Source: Marinococcus halophilus
GTDB taxonomy: Bacteria; Bacillota; Bacilli; Bacillales; Marinococcaceae
Length of the DNA stretch: 64,000 nt
Assembly (NCBI RefSeq): GCF_002265875.1
Contig: NZ_NPFA01000001.1
Coordinates: 62,001 to 126,000, forward strand
Direction: 5' to 3'
The translations under genes and the position numbers were made by a program. Below, in pieces: positions 1 through 10,517 of this stretch; within the stretch, counting starts at the first letter, position 1, and the number at the start of each line of letters is the position of its first letter. Below the pieces are notes generated by a model. That model saw only the letters and a program-made list of their open reading frames with translations, did no database searches and had not been told where the DNA came from.

Positions 1-1125
1 AACGACGGCTCTGTACTTACGAAGGAAAACGATGTCCGGGTGTATACTGACGGCCACGAGAAGTTCGATAACCTCATTAAGGATATTGAGAAGGCCCGGG
101 ATCATATCCACCTGCAGTACTACATTCTTCGAAGTGACCATCTGGGACGCCGTGTTATTGAAGCTTTGAGAAAAAAGGCAGAAGAGGGGGTGGTCGTCAG
201 GCTTCTTTATGACGACATGGGCTCGAGAAAGATGCGGAAAAAAGAGCTCTCGGGGCTTGAAGCAGCCGGCGGGGAAGTAGCTGTTTTCTTTCCGAAGCGC
301 CTGCCAATCATTAATTTACGCCTCAACTACCGCAACCACCGGAAAATTGTAGTGATTGACGGGAAAACCTCCTATGTCGGCGGCTTCAATATCGGCGATG
401 AATACCTGGGGCTCAGTAAAAAATTCGGCTACTGGCGGGATACTCACTTGCGCCTGGAAGGGCAATCTGTCAAAACGGCACAGACCAGGTTCATTCTGGA
501 CTGGAACCAGGCCAATTCCAGAAATCCAGTCCATTACGAAGAGCGGTATTTTCCAACCCTTGCAGAACCTGGGGAGTGCAGCATGCAGATTGTATCCAGC
601 GGACCCGATTCGGAATGGGAGCAGATTAAAAACGGCTATATCAAAATGATTAACTCTGCCAAGCACTCGGTATACATCCAGACTCCTTATTTTATTCCAG
701 ACGAGAGCCTGATGGATGCTATACGGATTGCTTCTTTATCCGGAGTCGATGTGCGTATTATGATTCCGAGCATGCCTGACCATCCCTTTGTGTATTGGGC
801 CACCTATTCCCACATCGGGATCGTTCTCCGCGCCGGCGCACGAGTGTATATTTACAACAATGGTTTTATCCACGCCAAGACCATCATGGTGGACGACGAA
901 ATCAGCTCGGTTGGTACGGCCAATATCGATGTGCGCAGCTTCCGGCTGAATTTTGAAGTGAATGCTTTCATCTATCATGCGCAAACGACGAAGCAGTTGA
1001 CCGATACCTTTTTGTACGATATGGATACACACTCCTCCGAGCTCACTCTCGAGGCGTACCGGCAGCGCTCCCTCTGGATCCGTATCAAAGAAGCAGTGTC
1101 CCACCTCTTATCCCCAATTTTATAA
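1..1125 (+). CDS. cls: Cardiolipin synthase, 3' part (start outside window)
   Basis: The frame is open from base 1, so the start lies upstream and about 374 codons are visible. Two phospholipase D-type HKD motifs are present: one around visible residue 113 ([10 protein letters not shown]) and one around residue 291 ([10 protein letters not shown]). Two such motifs are the hallmark of bacterial cardiolipin synthase, which joins two phosphatidylglycerol molecules at the membrane. The missing N-terminus should hold the two membrane segments typical of a family of about 480-500 residues. A bidirectional terminator follows. With sqdB/sqdX nearby, this end of the window is rich in anionic-lipid genes. 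The family assignment is firm; the exact paralogue is not determinable. Confidence 0.93.
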   Translation, partial: NDGSVLTKENDVRVYTDGHEKFDNLIKDIEKARDHIHLQYYILRSDHLGRRVIEALRKKAEEGVVVRLLYDDMGSRKMRKKELSGLEAAGGEVAVFFPKRLPIINLRLNYRNHRKIVVIDGKTSYVGGFNIGDEYLGLSKKFGYWRDTHLRLEGQSVKTAQTRFILDWNQANSRNPVHYEERYFPTLAEPGECSMQIVSSGPDSEWEQIKNGYIKMINSAKHSVYIQTPYFIPDESLMDAIRIASLSGVDVRIMIPSMPDHPFVYWATYSHIGIVLRAGARVYIYNNGFIHAKTIMVDDEISSVGTANIDVRSFRLNFEVNAFIYHAQTTKQLTDTFLYDMDTHSSELTLEAYRQRSLWIRIKEAVSHLLSPIL

Positions 1126-1133
1126 ACAATGCA

Positions 1134-1171
1134 AAAGTCCGCTGCCTCGCTAAAAAGAAGCAGCGGACTTT
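1134..1171. terminator. Bidirectional terminator between cls and glycerate kinase
   Basis: A 12-bp perfect inverted repeat (AAAGTCCGCTGC at 1134-1145, GCAGCGGACTTT at 1160-1171) with a 14-base loop separates two convergent genes. The A and T ends allow termination in both directions. Confidence 0.85.
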
Positions 1172-1172
1172 C

Positions 1173-2312
1173 TTATGCTTTTGTTTTCCACAGGCCTCCG
1201 AGACTCCGGGCCCAATTTTCCATATAAAGGATGCTTTCCTCCATTGCCTGGTCCAGTGAAACAATGCCGGGCACCATGCTGAAAGCAGCATCAATACCAG
1301 CTTCATAGACTTTTTCATAACCATCGCCAAGCTGGCCTGCGACAGCGACCACCGTGCTTCCAGGCGGAGACGCTTTCGCGACGCCTACAGGCGTTTTGCC
1401 AAATACCGTCTGGGCATCGATTTTTCCTTCGCCGGTAATTACAAGAGAGGCTCCGGCACTCCGCTCAGAAAAGCGGCTTTCTTCAAGCACGATATCGATA
1501 CCGGGCTCAAGCGCAGCATTTAAAAAAGCTATCGCACCGGCTCCAAGCCCTCCCGCAGCTCCGGCTCCTTTTTCCTGCAGCACTGGTTTATGTAGATCCC
1601 GTTCAATCACTTCCCCAAACATACGAAGCGCTTCGTCAAGCTCCTGAACATCTTCCGGCTCCGCTCCCTTCTGCGGACCATAGACGGCACTTGCTCCCTC
1701 CGGCCCTGTCAGCGGATTTGTAACATCACAGGCAGCACGCACGGTTACTTCATGAATTCTTTTGTCGATGCCGCTCACATCAATGCGGTGCAGATGTTTT
1801 AATGCTGCTCCACCAGGGGCGATGTCTTCTCCATTTTGATCCAGAAAACGAACGCCTAACGCAGCAGCCATCCCGGCCCCTCCATCGTTGGTGGCGCTTC
1901 CCCCAAGACCTAAAATAATACGTTCCGCTCCTTCATACAGCGCTTTCAAAATCATCTGCCCTGTACCATAAGAACTGGCCGTTAAAGGCTCCCTGTTTTT
2001 TTTGGTTACCAGACCGATACCCGAGGCTTCTGCCATCTCAATAACCGCGGTGCGGGATTTCTGGATGTACACAAATTCCGCCTTTACAGCACTTCCATCT
2101 GGCCCGCTCACATCCACTGCATGAACTTCCCCGCCAAGGCCGTCCCGAAGCGACTGCGTGGTCCCTTCTCCGCCGTCTGCCATGGGGATTAACTCTGTAA
2201 CAAGGGCTCCGGGGTTTCCCATCCCCTGGCGAAACCCTCTTTCAATTGCCTGTGCAGCTTCCATGGCTGTCATGCTTTCCTTGAATGAATCTGGCGCAAT
2301 CACTACTTTCAT
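1173..2312 (-). CDS. Glycerate kinase, GlxK/GarK family
   Basis: The 379-residue protein begins MKVVIAPDSFKESMTA, the signature opening of the glycerate kinase family, and contains the glycine-rich GLGGSATNDGGAG segment at about residue 135. The family phosphorylates D-glycerate with ATP (2- or 3-position depending on subgroup), feeding it into lower glycolysis; the enzyme is cytosolic. Length matches the family (about 375-385). A GAGGAGA ribosome site precedes the ATG. The 149-codon gene upstream ends 21 bases before, so they may be co-transcribed. No glyoxylate or tartronate genes lie nearby to indicate the source of glycerate. Confidence 0.92.
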   Translation of the reverse strand: MKVVIAPDSFKESMTAMEAAQAIERGFRQGMGNPGALVTELIPMADGGEGTTQSLRDGLGGEVHAVDVSGPDGSAVKAEFVYIQKSRTAVIEMAEASGIGLVTKKNREPLTASSYGTGQMILKALYEGAERIILGLGGSATNDGGAGMAAALGVRFLDQNGEDIAPGGAALKHLHRIDVSGIDKRIHEVTVRAACDVTNPLTGPEGASAVYGPQKGAEPEDVQELDEALRMFGEVIERDLHKPVLQEKGAGAAGGLGAGAIAFLNAALEPGIDIVLEESRFSERSAGASLVITGEGKIDAQTVFGKTPVGVAKASPPGSTVVAVAGQLGDGYEKVYEAGIDAAFSMVPGIVSLDQAMEESILYMENWARSLGGLWKTKA

Positions 2313-2333
2313 TTCTGTCTCCTCCTTAACGCT

Positions 2334-2783
2334 TTATGACTGGCTGGGGTAAATAGAAGAAGCATGCTGCTTCAGCATTTTTTCAAACAGCCACTTCTTT
2401 TCCGGCAGCGGCAGCATACAGTCAAAATGCTTCATGTCTTCGTTTTTAAAAAAGCCAAGCGTCCCTTGGCAAAAGCCGCAATAGGACGTTTGATGAGTCA
2501 ACGGCTGCTCATCCGGAAACCAATCGTTTTCGGAGGGCACAAATTCGCCGCTCATGTTCCAGCCAGTTCCATCGGTTAACTGTACTGAAGCCAATAGCTT
2601 GTACGCCTTCTGTCCTTTTTCTCCGTCTGCAGCCGCCATCTGCACATAGGAATCCGCCACTTCGAGCAGCCGGGGAATTTCATTTTCCCGAAGCTCACGG
2701 AAGGACGGGGTCTCCTGGCCTGTCTCACGCAGGTAGTTTATATGCTCCTGGTACCTCGATAAATATAAGTGAATAGGTTCCAA
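2334..2783 (-). CDS. Conserved-looking hypothetical protein with a CGFC motif
   Basis: I do not recognise this 149-residue protein. It starts at TTG with a strong GGGGGGAG ribosome site. It is soluble, has no signal peptide or membrane segment, and is rich in charged and aromatic residues. A CxxC pair (SYCGFCQG) lies near residue 100 with another Cys about 17 residues on (HFDCML), which could bind zinc or be redox-active. It sits directly upstream of glycerate kinase on the same strand. The coding call rests on the ribosome site, length and spacing; no function is proposed. Confidence 0.65.
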   Translation of the reverse strand: MEPIHLYLSRYQEHINYLRETGQETPSFRELRENEIPRLLEVADSYVQMAAADGEKGQKAYKLLASVQLTDGTGWNMSGEFVPSENDWFPDEQPLTHQTSYCGFCQGTLGFFKNEDMKHFDCMLPLPEKKWLFEKMLKQHASSIYPSQS

Positions 2784-2837
2784 TTAGCTCCCCCCTTTGT
2801 TTCAGTATAGCATGAGTATGCCTGTGAAATAATAAAA

Positions 2838-2874
2838 GAACACCCCACTCCGCCACAGCGGCACTGAGATGTTC
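2838..2874 (-). terminator. Terminator after gtrA
   Basis: Read on the minus strand, an imperfect hairpin begins GAACATCTCAGTGCCGC and ends GCGGAGTGGGGTGTTC, followed by TTTTATTATTT. It lies just after the gtrA stop codon and closes the sqdB-sqdX-gtrA unit. Confidence 0.7.
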
Positions 2875-2876
2875 AT

Positions 2877-3359
2877 CTACTGGTTTTCCTTCCGCGAAGA
2901 TTGTTCGCGGCCTGGGTACCGTCGGTTAAAATCTTTAAACACAAAGTATTTCATCATAAAGAAACTAGCCGTGAATGAAGCCAGCATTGCCAGCCCCTTA
3001 GCCAGGTTCTGGCGGATCCACGTGGGCACTCCGAGTGCCTGAAATAAAGCATTAAACCCTAAAAATACAGCATTATTAATACCGAGGCTGATCAGCCCCT
3101 GAATAATAAACACTAGCCGCTGGCGGGTGCTTCCTTTCGCTGAATCCCGAAACGTAATAAACACGTTCCAAATGTAGCTGTTTGTTACTGCCAGCGCATA
3201 AGCGATCGTATTAAAAAGCGTCAAAGTTACCCGCTCTTCACTTGGAAAAAGAAATAGAAGCAGGTTCAATGCTCCTATATCAACTACAGCATTCGTTACA
3301 CCAATCGCACTAAACTGAAGCGCTTGAAGAGGACCACGCCGCTTTTGATTCTTACCCAT
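2877..3359 (-). CDS. GtrA-family membrane protein
   Basis: A protein of about 160 residues with four predicted membrane segments and the GtrA-family pattern (LQFSAIGVTNAVVDIGA near the N-terminus). GtrA-like proteins are small membrane proteins linked to movement of polyprenyl-phosphate sugars or to cell-surface glycan synthesis. I start it at ATG 3359, which has AGAGGGG just upstream and lies 31 bases after the sqdX stop; an upstream GTG at 3419 overlaps sqdX and has only a weak ribosome site. Position as third gene after sqdB and sqdX suggests a role with the glycolipid made there, but that is inference. Confidence 0.82.
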   Translation of the reverse strand: MGKNQKRRGPLQALQFSAIGVTNAVVDIGALNLLLFLFPSEERVTLTLFNTIAYALAVTNSYIWNVFITFRDSAKGSTRQRLVFIIQGLISLGINNAVFLGFNALFQALGVPTWIRQNLAKGLAMLASFTASFFMMKYFVFKDFNRRYPGREQSSRKENQ

Positions 3360-3390
3360 AGAACCCCTCTGTTCCTGATGAAATCTCCCC

Positions 3391-4551
3391 TTACCGGCGT
3401 TCTTCTGAAACTGTTTCACGATTTTCCAGCGTTTTAGAATCCTTTACGCCGGCTGCTTCTTTATACAAATCCCTGATTTGCTCTGCTGCCGCTTCCCACC
3501 CAAATGATGCGACATCTGTAAAGGCCTGGTCGGCCAGACGTTTACGGAGGGTTTCATCCTCAAAACGGCAAACAGTGTTTTTGAAGTCGTCTTTCATATG
3601 CGGATCGTATAAAAGGCCGTTACGTTCTGATGTAAGCTGTTCCTTTGTCGGCCCGCTTTCTGCAGCAACCAGAGGCAGGCCGGAGGCCATCGCTTCCATA
3701 ATCACCAGACCCAGCGTCTCCGTTGTAGAAGGAAACACAAATACGTCAGAGGAAGCGAACGTAGAAGCCAGCTCGTCCCCATGCATAAATCCTGTAAATA
3801 CGGTGTCTGTGCCTTCGAAATGCTTTTCCAGCTCTTCACGATGAGGGCCGTCCCCCACAATAGCCAGACAGAAATGATCTGATTCCTCAAGGACATCCCG
3901 GATTTTTTCAATTTCTTTTTCAGCCGCCAGCCGGCCCACATACAGAAGCAGTGTTCTGTCCGTTTTTCCGCCGGAAAGCCGCTCCCGCATTTTTCTGCTG
4001 TGATGTCTGGGATGAAATTGTTCGGTATCTACTCCACGTTTCCATAAATGCATACGTTCAAACCTTTTTTCCTGAAGCTCTGTCTGCACAGTTTGTGACG
4101 TACACAAATTTACGTCCGCTTTGTTGTGGAGACGCCGGACATACCACCACATCAGCCATTTCAGCATGCCCAGATTATAGTAGGACATGTACTGGGTTAG
4201 ATTTGTATGATAAGAGGCCACCAGCGGCACCTCAAGCTTTTTCGCGTAGTTAATGCCCGAATACCCCACCACCGCCGGGTTCACGACGTGTATAACGTCA
4301 GGTCCGAAATCCTGTATATATTTTTTTACTACCCGGTTTGGGAGAGCGAACTTCTTTGAACGATAAAAAGGGAGGGCGCGCGCCGGCACCCCTTTCACTT
4401 CTGCTCCATCAAATTCATACACACCCAGATCCGGGGCTACAATCTGTACTTCATGACCATCACGATGCAGCCAGCGTATGCAGGCTGTCAATCGTGTAAC
4501 GATTCCGTCTGTAGAAGGCAGAAAAGTCTCGGTGATGATCATTATCTTCAT
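3391..4551 (-). CDS. sqdX: Glycosyltransferase family 4, probable sulfoquinovosyltransferase SqdX
   Basis: A 386-residue GT-B enzyme starting MKIMIITETFLPSTDGIVTR. It contains the ASYHTN motif and the C-terminal PSTTETLGLVIMEAMASGLP nucleotide-sugar binding segment typical of family GT4. Plant SQD2 and bacterial SqdX, which move sulfoquinovose from UDP-sulfoquinovose to diacylglycerol, have the same layout, including the SYHT stretch followed by an aromatic-rich helix. The start is ATG 4551 (GGGGAG nine bases upstream) rather than TTG 4560. It begins 19 bases after sqdB, so the pair is almost certainly one operon. From sequence alone a related mannosyl- or glucosyltransferase is possible; the sqdB neighbour is what favours SqdX. 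Confidence 0.8.
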   Translation of the reverse strand: MKIMIITETFLPSTDGIVTRLTACIRWLHRDGHEVQIVAPDLGVYEFDGAEVKGVPARALPFYRSKKFALPNRVVKKYIQDFGPDVIHVVNPAVVGYSGINYAKKLEVPLVASYHTNLTQYMSYYNLGMLKWLMWWYVRRLHNKADVNLCTSQTVQTELQEKRFERMHLWKRGVDTEQFHPRHHSRKMRERLSGGKTDRTLLLYVGRLAAEKEIEKIRDVLEESDHFCLAIVGDGPHREELEKHFEGTDTVFTGFMHGDELASTFASSDVFVFPSTTETLGLVIMEAMASGLPLVAAESGPTKEQLTSERNGLLYDPHMKDDFKNTVCRFEDETLRKRLADQAFTDVASFGWEAAAEQIRDLYKEAAGVKDSKTLENRETVSEERR

Positions 4552-4570
4552 AGAAGACAACTCCCCGTTT

Positions 4571-5975
<1,405 letters not shown>

Positions 5976-6356
5976 ATAGAAAAGCGAAGGGTGTTTGGGC
6001 ACCAGCTTAAACAGCTCGTCGGTTTCAGTCGGCTTGAGACGAAGTCGCAAACGATCTGAAATCACGAATGGATTAAGCTGGTAACACCCGGAGCTGGACA
6101 GATAGAAAAGCGTAGGAAGCCTGTTCAGCGGCACGGGCCCTGGAAGAGCTTTGGATAAAGAGGCCTTTTCTCTTTACCAAAGATCTGAAGGGACACCCCG
6201 CCGCTGGCTTCCGGAGCTGGACAGATAGAAAAGCAGAGGAGCCTTGCTCAACCGCGACAGGTACTTCCCAGACGTGCAGGGCAGCCTGCTGCCCGAAACC
6301 GGCTGGAAAGTAACCCCGAGCGGTTAGGCTTCGGAGCTGGACAGAGAAAAGCGGAG
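5976..6356. repeat. Tandem array of a structured about 120-bp intergenic repeat
   Basis: A conserved junction, CGGAGCTGGACAGATAGAAAAGC-like, occurs at 6088-6111, 6211-6234 and 6331-6352 (the last shortened to ACAGAGAAAAGC), with a partial ATAGAAAAGCG at 5976-5986. Spacings are 123 and 120 bases. Interiors differ in sequence but each has complementary arms just inside the junctions; unit 1 pairs GGTGTT/ACCAGCTTAA (5990-6010) with TTAAGCTGGT/AACACC (6073-6088). Conserved ends plus compensating arms suggest a folded RNA or a mobile non-autonomous element. The pattern resembles interspersed repeats I recall from Bacillaceae intergenic regions, but I cannot name the family. Confidence 0.75.
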
Positions 6357-6420
6357 AATAGATGTTAATCGAACCGCCCCTCCTCCGAACGCCTGAGACT
6401 GAACAAAATCCGGAAAAGAT

Positions 6421-6762
6421 TCACTTTTCAAAAGAGAATTTTTCCGGATCTTCAGCCACTGCAATTAGTATATTATGTTCCTCCAGCTGTTCGCTCAGGT
6501 CACGCGCTTCTTTATCGCTATAGCCCAGCTTTGTTAAGCGTTCATAAATATCGGAGGCCCCGTGGCGGAAAAACTGTTTTACGAATTCCACCGGACTTGT
6601 AGCGTCTGCTTCTGTATCACTTACTTTTAGTTCTTTCGCAGTCGCCTTTTCCGCTTCAAGAGCTAAAGCATAAATCTGTTCTCTTTGAACACCCTGCATT
6701 TTCAATTTATCTACAGCCTTCTGTGCTTCTTCTACAGTCGAAAAAATACGAGCGGTAGGCAA
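6421..6762 (-). CDS. YflT/GSP17M-like general stress protein
   Basis: A 113-residue soluble protein beginning MPTARIFSTVEEAQKAVDKLK, in the manner of the YflT (general stress protein 17M) family: a short ferredoxin-like N-terminal unit followed by an acidic helical tail. Family members in B. subtilis belong to the sigma-B general stress regulon; the molecular role is unknown. The start is TTG 6762 with a strong GGAGGGGG site. It lies between the thiF end and the repeat array, on the same strand as both neighbours, with no visible terminator before the repeats. I could not identify a clear sigma-B promoter. Confidence 0.7.
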   Translation of the reverse strand: MPTARIFSTVEEAQKAVDKLKMQGVQREQIYALALEAEKATAKELKVSDTEADATSPVEFVKQFFRHGASDIYERLTKLGYSDKEARDLSEQLEEHNILIAVAEDPEKFSFEK

Positions 6763-6822
6763 TAGTTCCCCCTCCTTGCAAGGAATATTACCACTCCGCC
6801 CGTAAAATGAAACAAGGAATAT

Positions 6823-7842
6823 TTATCCTCCAATGTATCTCTGATACAACGATCTAGCTTCCACTTCCCCGGAGACCCCGTGAATGATGGCCCTTCCATC
6901 TTTAAAGAGCACCAGCCGCTTGTTTTCAATATTTAACACCAGCAGATGCTGATTCGCTTTGGAAAGGTGCTTTTTATGAGCGTCCGCTGTACGCTCGAGT
7001 GACACCTGCATGTCCGGAAGAGGCTTCACTTGTACGGCATCCCTGCCGCACAACGTCTCTGCCTTGCTTCTCCCACTCCATGCGAGCGCTGGATACGTTG
7101 GCGATTCTCCGCAGGAGGGACAATGAACATCCTGAAGCGAGTCTACACGAATGGAAGAACTCTCGTTCGACCATACATCAAACGACCACAGCGTTCCGCG
7201 TAGCTGTTTAAAGGAATGAGTAAGCAGCTTCATCGCTTCGGTCACCTGCGTGGCGCTCACAAATTGGACAGCCGGGGCAATAATTCCCATCGTGTCACAC
7301 GTTTCACCTTCCATCGGAATGCCCTTCATCAGGCAGCGCAGGCACGGCCCTTCTTCCGGTGTCACTGTATAGCTTAGTCCGTATGCCCCCACACAGGCTC
7401 CGTAAATCCAGGGAATCCGGTGCTTCAACGCTGTATCATTAATCATCAGCCTCGTCTCCATATTATCGAGTCCGTCAATAATAAGGTCTGCAGGCAGACA
7501 GTTTTCAAGCACGGCCGGATCTGCTTCGCCGACAATTATATCAATGACTGCGTTACTCCGGATATCGAGCAGCCGTCTTTTCGCTGCCTCCGCTTTCGGT
7601 GTATACGCTGCTGCGTCCGCTTCTGTATACAACTGCTGGCGCTGCAGGTTGCTTACCTCTACATAATCCCGGTCGATTAGCGTTAATCTCCCGATCCCCG
7701 CACGCACGAGGCTTTCAGCTGTTAAACTCCCTAGAGCTCCGGCCCCTATCACTATTACATGGGACTCCTCCAGCTTTTTCTGTCCACTCCGCCCGATTCC
7801 ATGAAATAACCGCTGCCGGGAGAAACGTTCTTCTGTATTCAA
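6823..7842 (-). CDS. thiF: ThiF, sulfur-carrier ThiS adenylyltransferase
   Basis: A 339-residue E1-like enzyme that activates the ThiS C-terminus with ATP for thiazole synthesis. It has the Rossmann motif VIGAGALGS, RxxxQRQQ-type contacts ([10 protein letters not shown]), and two Cys pairs (CLRC and CPSCG) for structural zinc. Its C-terminal 80 or so residues (CGRDAVQV and [13 protein letters not shown]) form a small extra domain shared with the moeB product at 55832-56851. The start is TTG 7842, overlapping the thiG stop as TTGA with AGGAGG upstream, so translation is probably coupled. ThiF rather than MoeB is chosen from operon position. Confidence 0.92.
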   Translation of the reverse strand: MNTEERFSRQRLFHGIGRSGQKKLEESHVIVIGAGALGSLTAESLVRAGIGRLTLIDRDYVEVSNLQRQQLYTEADAAAYTPKAEAAKRRLLDIRSNAVIDIIVGEADPAVLENCLPADLIIDGLDNMETRLMINDTALKHRIPWIYGACVGAYGLSYTVTPEEGPCLRCLMKGIPMEGETCDTMGIIAPAVQFVSATQVTEAMKLLTHSFKQLRGTLWSFDVWSNESSSIRVDSLQDVHCPSCGESPTYPALAWSGRSKAETLCGRDAVQVKPLPDMQVSLERTADAHKKHLSKANQHLLVLNIENKRLVLFKDGRAIIHGVSGEVEARSLYQRYIGG

Positions 7843-8603
7843 ATGCTGAGGCCTCCTAGAGGGCTGCTTGCCTGTGCATAAAATTTCTTATCAATTCTTC
7901 CTGCCTCTGCACCAAGAGTACCGGCTCTTATGGCCAGTTTCATCGCTTCAGCCATTTTTACAGGGTCGCCTGCTCCTGAAACCGCTGTGTTTAAAAGGAT
8001 ACCGTCAGCCCCAAGCTCCATGGCGTAAGATGCGTCCTTCGGGCTCCCTATGCCTGCGTCCACAATAACCGGCACCTTTGCCTGTTCGATAATATGCGAA
8101 AGATTGTATGGGTTGATGATCCCGAGCCCCGTTCCTATAGGAGAGGCTCCTGGCATAACTGCATGAACCCCGGTTTCCTGAAGCTTTCTTGCAAGCACTA
8201 CGTCATCGGACGTATAGGCGAGAACCGTAAACCCTTCGTTAAGAAGCTGTTCTGAAGCCCGGAGCGTTTCCACCGGGTCCGGTAGAAGTGTTTTGTCACA
8301 GCCAATTACTTCTACTTTGATCATGTCACACATATTGGCTGCTTCCGCCAGCTTAGCTGTCCGGACCGCCTCTTCCGCTGTTTTGGCTCCGGCAGTATTT
8401 GGGAGAAGCCTGTACTTTGAAACATCCATCTGCTCAAATGGGTCCGGCTGACTGCTGTCAAATAAGTTCATTCTACGGACAGCAAAGGTCAATACTTCAG
8501 TTTCTGATGCTTCTACCGCCTGCAGCTGGGTTTTTGCGTCTTTATACTTTCCCGTACCGAGAAATAGATGTGAGTTAAATGTCATACTGCCAATGTTAAG
8601 CAT
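7839..8603 (-). CDS. thiG: ThiG, thiazole synthase
   Basis: This 254-residue TIM-barrel enzyme condenses 1-deoxy-xylulose 5-phosphate, dehydroglycine and ThiS-thiocarboxylate into the thiazole phosphate of thiamine. It contains the expected LFLGTGKY N-terminal block, the [15 protein letters not shown] segment, the IKVEVIG strand carrying the Schiff-base lysine, and PIGTGLGI phosphate-binding loops. Length is standard. It starts four bases after thiS with an AGGAGG site inside the thiS end, and overlaps thiF by four bases. Confidence 0.96.
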   Translation of the reverse strand: MLNIGSMTFNSHLFLGTGKYKDAKTQLQAVEASETEVLTFAVRRMNLFDSSQPDPFEQMDVSKYRLLPNTAGAKTAEEAVRTAKLAEAANMCDMIKVEVIGCDKTLLPDPVETLRASEQLLNEGFTVLAYTSDDVVLARKLQETGVHAVMPGASPIGTGLGIINPYNLSHIIEQAKVPVIVDAGIGSPKDASYAMELGADGILLNTAVSGAGDPVKMAEAMKLAIRAGTLGAEAGRIDKKFYAQASSPLGGLSI

Positions 8604-8607
8604 TCGT

Positions 8608-8808
8608 TCATCCGCCTCCTACAAAATGAATGATTTCGATTCTGTCCCCGTCCTTCAAACCTTCTTCCTTGTGCAGTTCTTCCATCACAATAATCCCGTT
8701 TCGCTCCACCACCGTCTTCTTATGGGCTACTTGAAGCTCTTCCAGTAACTCGGCTACGGTTTGACTGTTCTCAATATTCTGTATTTGACCGTTAAGCGTG
8801 ATTTGCAT
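8608..8808 (-). CDS. thiS: ThiS, sulfur carrier protein
   Basis: A 66-residue ubiquitin-fold protein starting MQITLNGQ and ending in the obligatory Gly-Gly (HFVGGG), which is adenylated by ThiF and thiocarboxylated. The ATG at 8808 overlaps the thiO end by 17 bases; the AAGGAGG ribosome site lies within thiO. A longer frame upstream is just the out-of-register thiO sequence. Confidence 0.95.
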   Translation of the reverse strand: MQITLNGQIQNIENSQTVAELLEELQVAHKKTVVERNGIIVMEELHKEEGLKDGDRIEIIHFVGGG

Positions 8809-9916
8809 GAATGACTCCTCCTTTTCGTATTTTCGGATCCACGGCGAACAGCTGCTTCCAGTCTTCGCGAACGCTTTCCCCTTCAATCCGGGCAGCCATC
8901 CAGCTCCCACTCCGTGCTGAAAGAAGGATACCGTTTCTATAATGCCCGGTCATCACCCACAGGCCTTTGCTTGTTCTTCCCATATACGGCAGCCCGTCGC
9001 CTGTCTGCGGCCGGACACCGCTCCAGAATCTTTCAATCCCTGCATGCTTTAACCCCGGCACTAAATGCACGGCTGCTTTCATGAGCTTCTGCATTGAGGC
9101 TACCGTGACTTCCGTACTCGCGTCTCCGGGCTTCTCTGTAGCTCCGATAAAAATTTCTCCGTCCTTTTTAGGAACAATATACACTTCCGGAGTGTGCAGG
9201 GTATGCTCCAAAGCAGCGTCCGGTAAGCGTACAGACAAGCATTCGCCTTTCACCGGATAGAGGCTGAATTCCCTCTCATCCAACAGACGGGCTCCGGCAC
9301 TTCCTCCCGTAAAAACAACTTCATCTGCTTTGATGCTGCCTTCGCTTGTTTTCACTCCACAGACCCGGCCGTCAGCTTCTAAGAGTTGATCGACTGCGGT
9401 ATTTTCCCGAATCACCGTTCCGTTGGCCTCCGCTGCCCTGGCAAGGGCCAATGTCCATTCATAGGCCCGGAGCTGCCCGTCTTTCGGTATAGACCAGGCC
9501 CCGTGGATGTGCTCAGAAAGCGCTGGCTCTTTGCTTCGCGTCTCCCGTGCTGAAAGCCATTTCGCGCCATAGCTGTGGCCTGATAACCGTTGATACTTTT
9601 CTGCTTCCGTTTTGTTCCATACCGGCTTCAGCATGCCATTATTTACGTAAGAAACGTCCATTCCACTGAGCGCTTCCACCTCCGGGACCAGTTCAGCAAA
9701 CATAGCCCTGCTTTCGAGCGCAAATTCCTGAAAAAGATCTGAACCCTCCCACTCGGACTGCGCCCCAAGCATTCCGGCAGCCGCTTTCGAAGCACCGGCA
9801 GCTATGGAAGCTTTTTCGATTATCATAACGCGGCGGCCGCGTCTGCTTAACTGGTATGCAAGGGAACATCCCTGGACCCCCGCCCCAATAATAAGAACTT
9901 CAGTATCAACTTTCAT
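8792..9916 (-). CDS. thiO: ThiO, glycine oxidase
   Basis: A 374-residue FAD-dependent amine oxidase that oxidises glycine to the imine used by ThiG. The dinucleotide-binding motif VLIIGAGVQGCSLAYQL is at the N-terminus, and the C-terminus carries the GRTSKGLWVMTGHYRNGILLS-type DAO ending. ATG 9916 is preferred (AAGGAG eight bases upstream) over GTG 9925. It overlaps the end of tenI by 11 bases and the start of thiS by 17, so the operon is tightly packed. Use of glycine rather than tyrosine (ThiH) as imine source fits an aerobe. Confidence 0.94.
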   Translation of the reverse strand: MKVDTEVLIIGAGVQGCSLAYQLSRRGRRVMIIEKASIAAGASKAAAGMLGAQSEWEGSDLFQEFALESRAMFAELVPEVEALSGMDVSYVNNGMLKPVWNKTEAEKYQRLSGHSYGAKWLSARETRSKEPALSEHIHGAWSIPKDGQLRAYEWTLALARAAEANGTVIRENTAVDQLLEADGRVCGVKTSEGSIKADEVVFTGGSAGARLLDEREFSLYPVKGECLSVRLPDAALEHTLHTPEVYIVPKKDGEIFIGATEKPGDASTEVTVASMQKLMKAAVHLVPGLKHAGIERFWSGVRPQTGDGLPYMGRTSKGLWVMTGHYRNGILLSARSGSWMAARIEGESVREDWKQLFAVDPKIRKGGVIHANHA

Positions 9917-10517
9917 TACTATCACTCCTTACCCTGGCCCGAAGCTGCTCTGCTGCCTCCCCGGGACAATCTCTTTCGTACAAAGCTGCGATGGCCGCTA
10001 TCCCGGAGGCCCCGTTTTCTATGCACTCCTCCGCGTTTTCAGAAGTGATGCCCCCAATAGCAATTACGGGAATACGAACGCTTGTTACGGCTGCTTTCAG
10101 CGCCCCGAGCCCGCGCGGAGCCTTTCCGGGCTTGCTGCCTGAAGCAAAAACATGGCCAAAATAAAGCCAGGATGCTTCCTGTCGCTCACTTCTTTTCGCT
10201 ACCTCTGCGGAGTGCACAGACTGGCCCCAGCGCCCGTCAGCCGGGAAGTCTGTACGGCGCTCGGGCAGATGAGCGCCGGCCAGCTGATAAGCAGCAGCAA
10301 GCTCCGGCTCGTCATTTATTATAAGCTTCCCGGGACTTACTCCTTCTTCCAACGCCAGCTTCACAGCTGTTTCTTTTTCCTGCTTCGTCCACTCCGGTGC
10401 CCGTATATGCACATAATCAACGACGTCTGCCAGCTCCCTCGTCTTCCCCCACCACTCAGCCACCGGGATATCCGGCGGCGACACTGCGTGAATGCATGGC
10501 TTCGTCTTTTTATCCAT
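9906..10517 (-). CDS. tenI: TenI-like thiazole tautomerase (ThiE superfamily)
   Basis: A 203-residue protein of the thiamine-phosphate-synthase fold, with PGKLIINDEPELA, YFGHVFASGSKPG and PVIAIGGI blocks. In B. subtilis the gene at this position (ahead of thiO-thiS-thiG-thiF) is TenI, which aromatises the thiazole carboxylate tautomer. The sequence lacks some residues expected of a true ThiE pyrimidine-binding site, as far as I can judge, so TenI is favoured, but a ThiE role cannot be excluded. The ATG follows directly on the U-run of a riboswitch hairpin whose 3' arm holds its ribosome site. Confidence 0.85.
   Translation of the reverse strand: MDKKTKPCIHAVSPPDIPVAEWWGKTRELADVVDYVHIRAPEWTKQEKETAVKLALEEGVSPGKLIINDEPELAAAYQLAGAHLPERRTDFPADGRWGQSVHSAEVAKRSERQEASWLYFGHVFASGSKPGKAPRGLGALKAAVTSVRIPVIAIGGITSENAEECIENGASGIAAIAALYERDCPGEAAEQLRARVRSDSNES

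Noticed and set aside
5976-6356. A CRISPR array as explanation for the evenly spaced repeat
   Set aside because: Only three junction copies, spacers of about 97-100 bases that fold on themselves, and no cas genes.
9906-10517. Naming the first thi gene thiE
   Set aside because: Fold is shared, but operon order tenI-thiO-thiS-thiG-thiF and weaker pyrimidine-site residues favour TenI; noted as an alternative.
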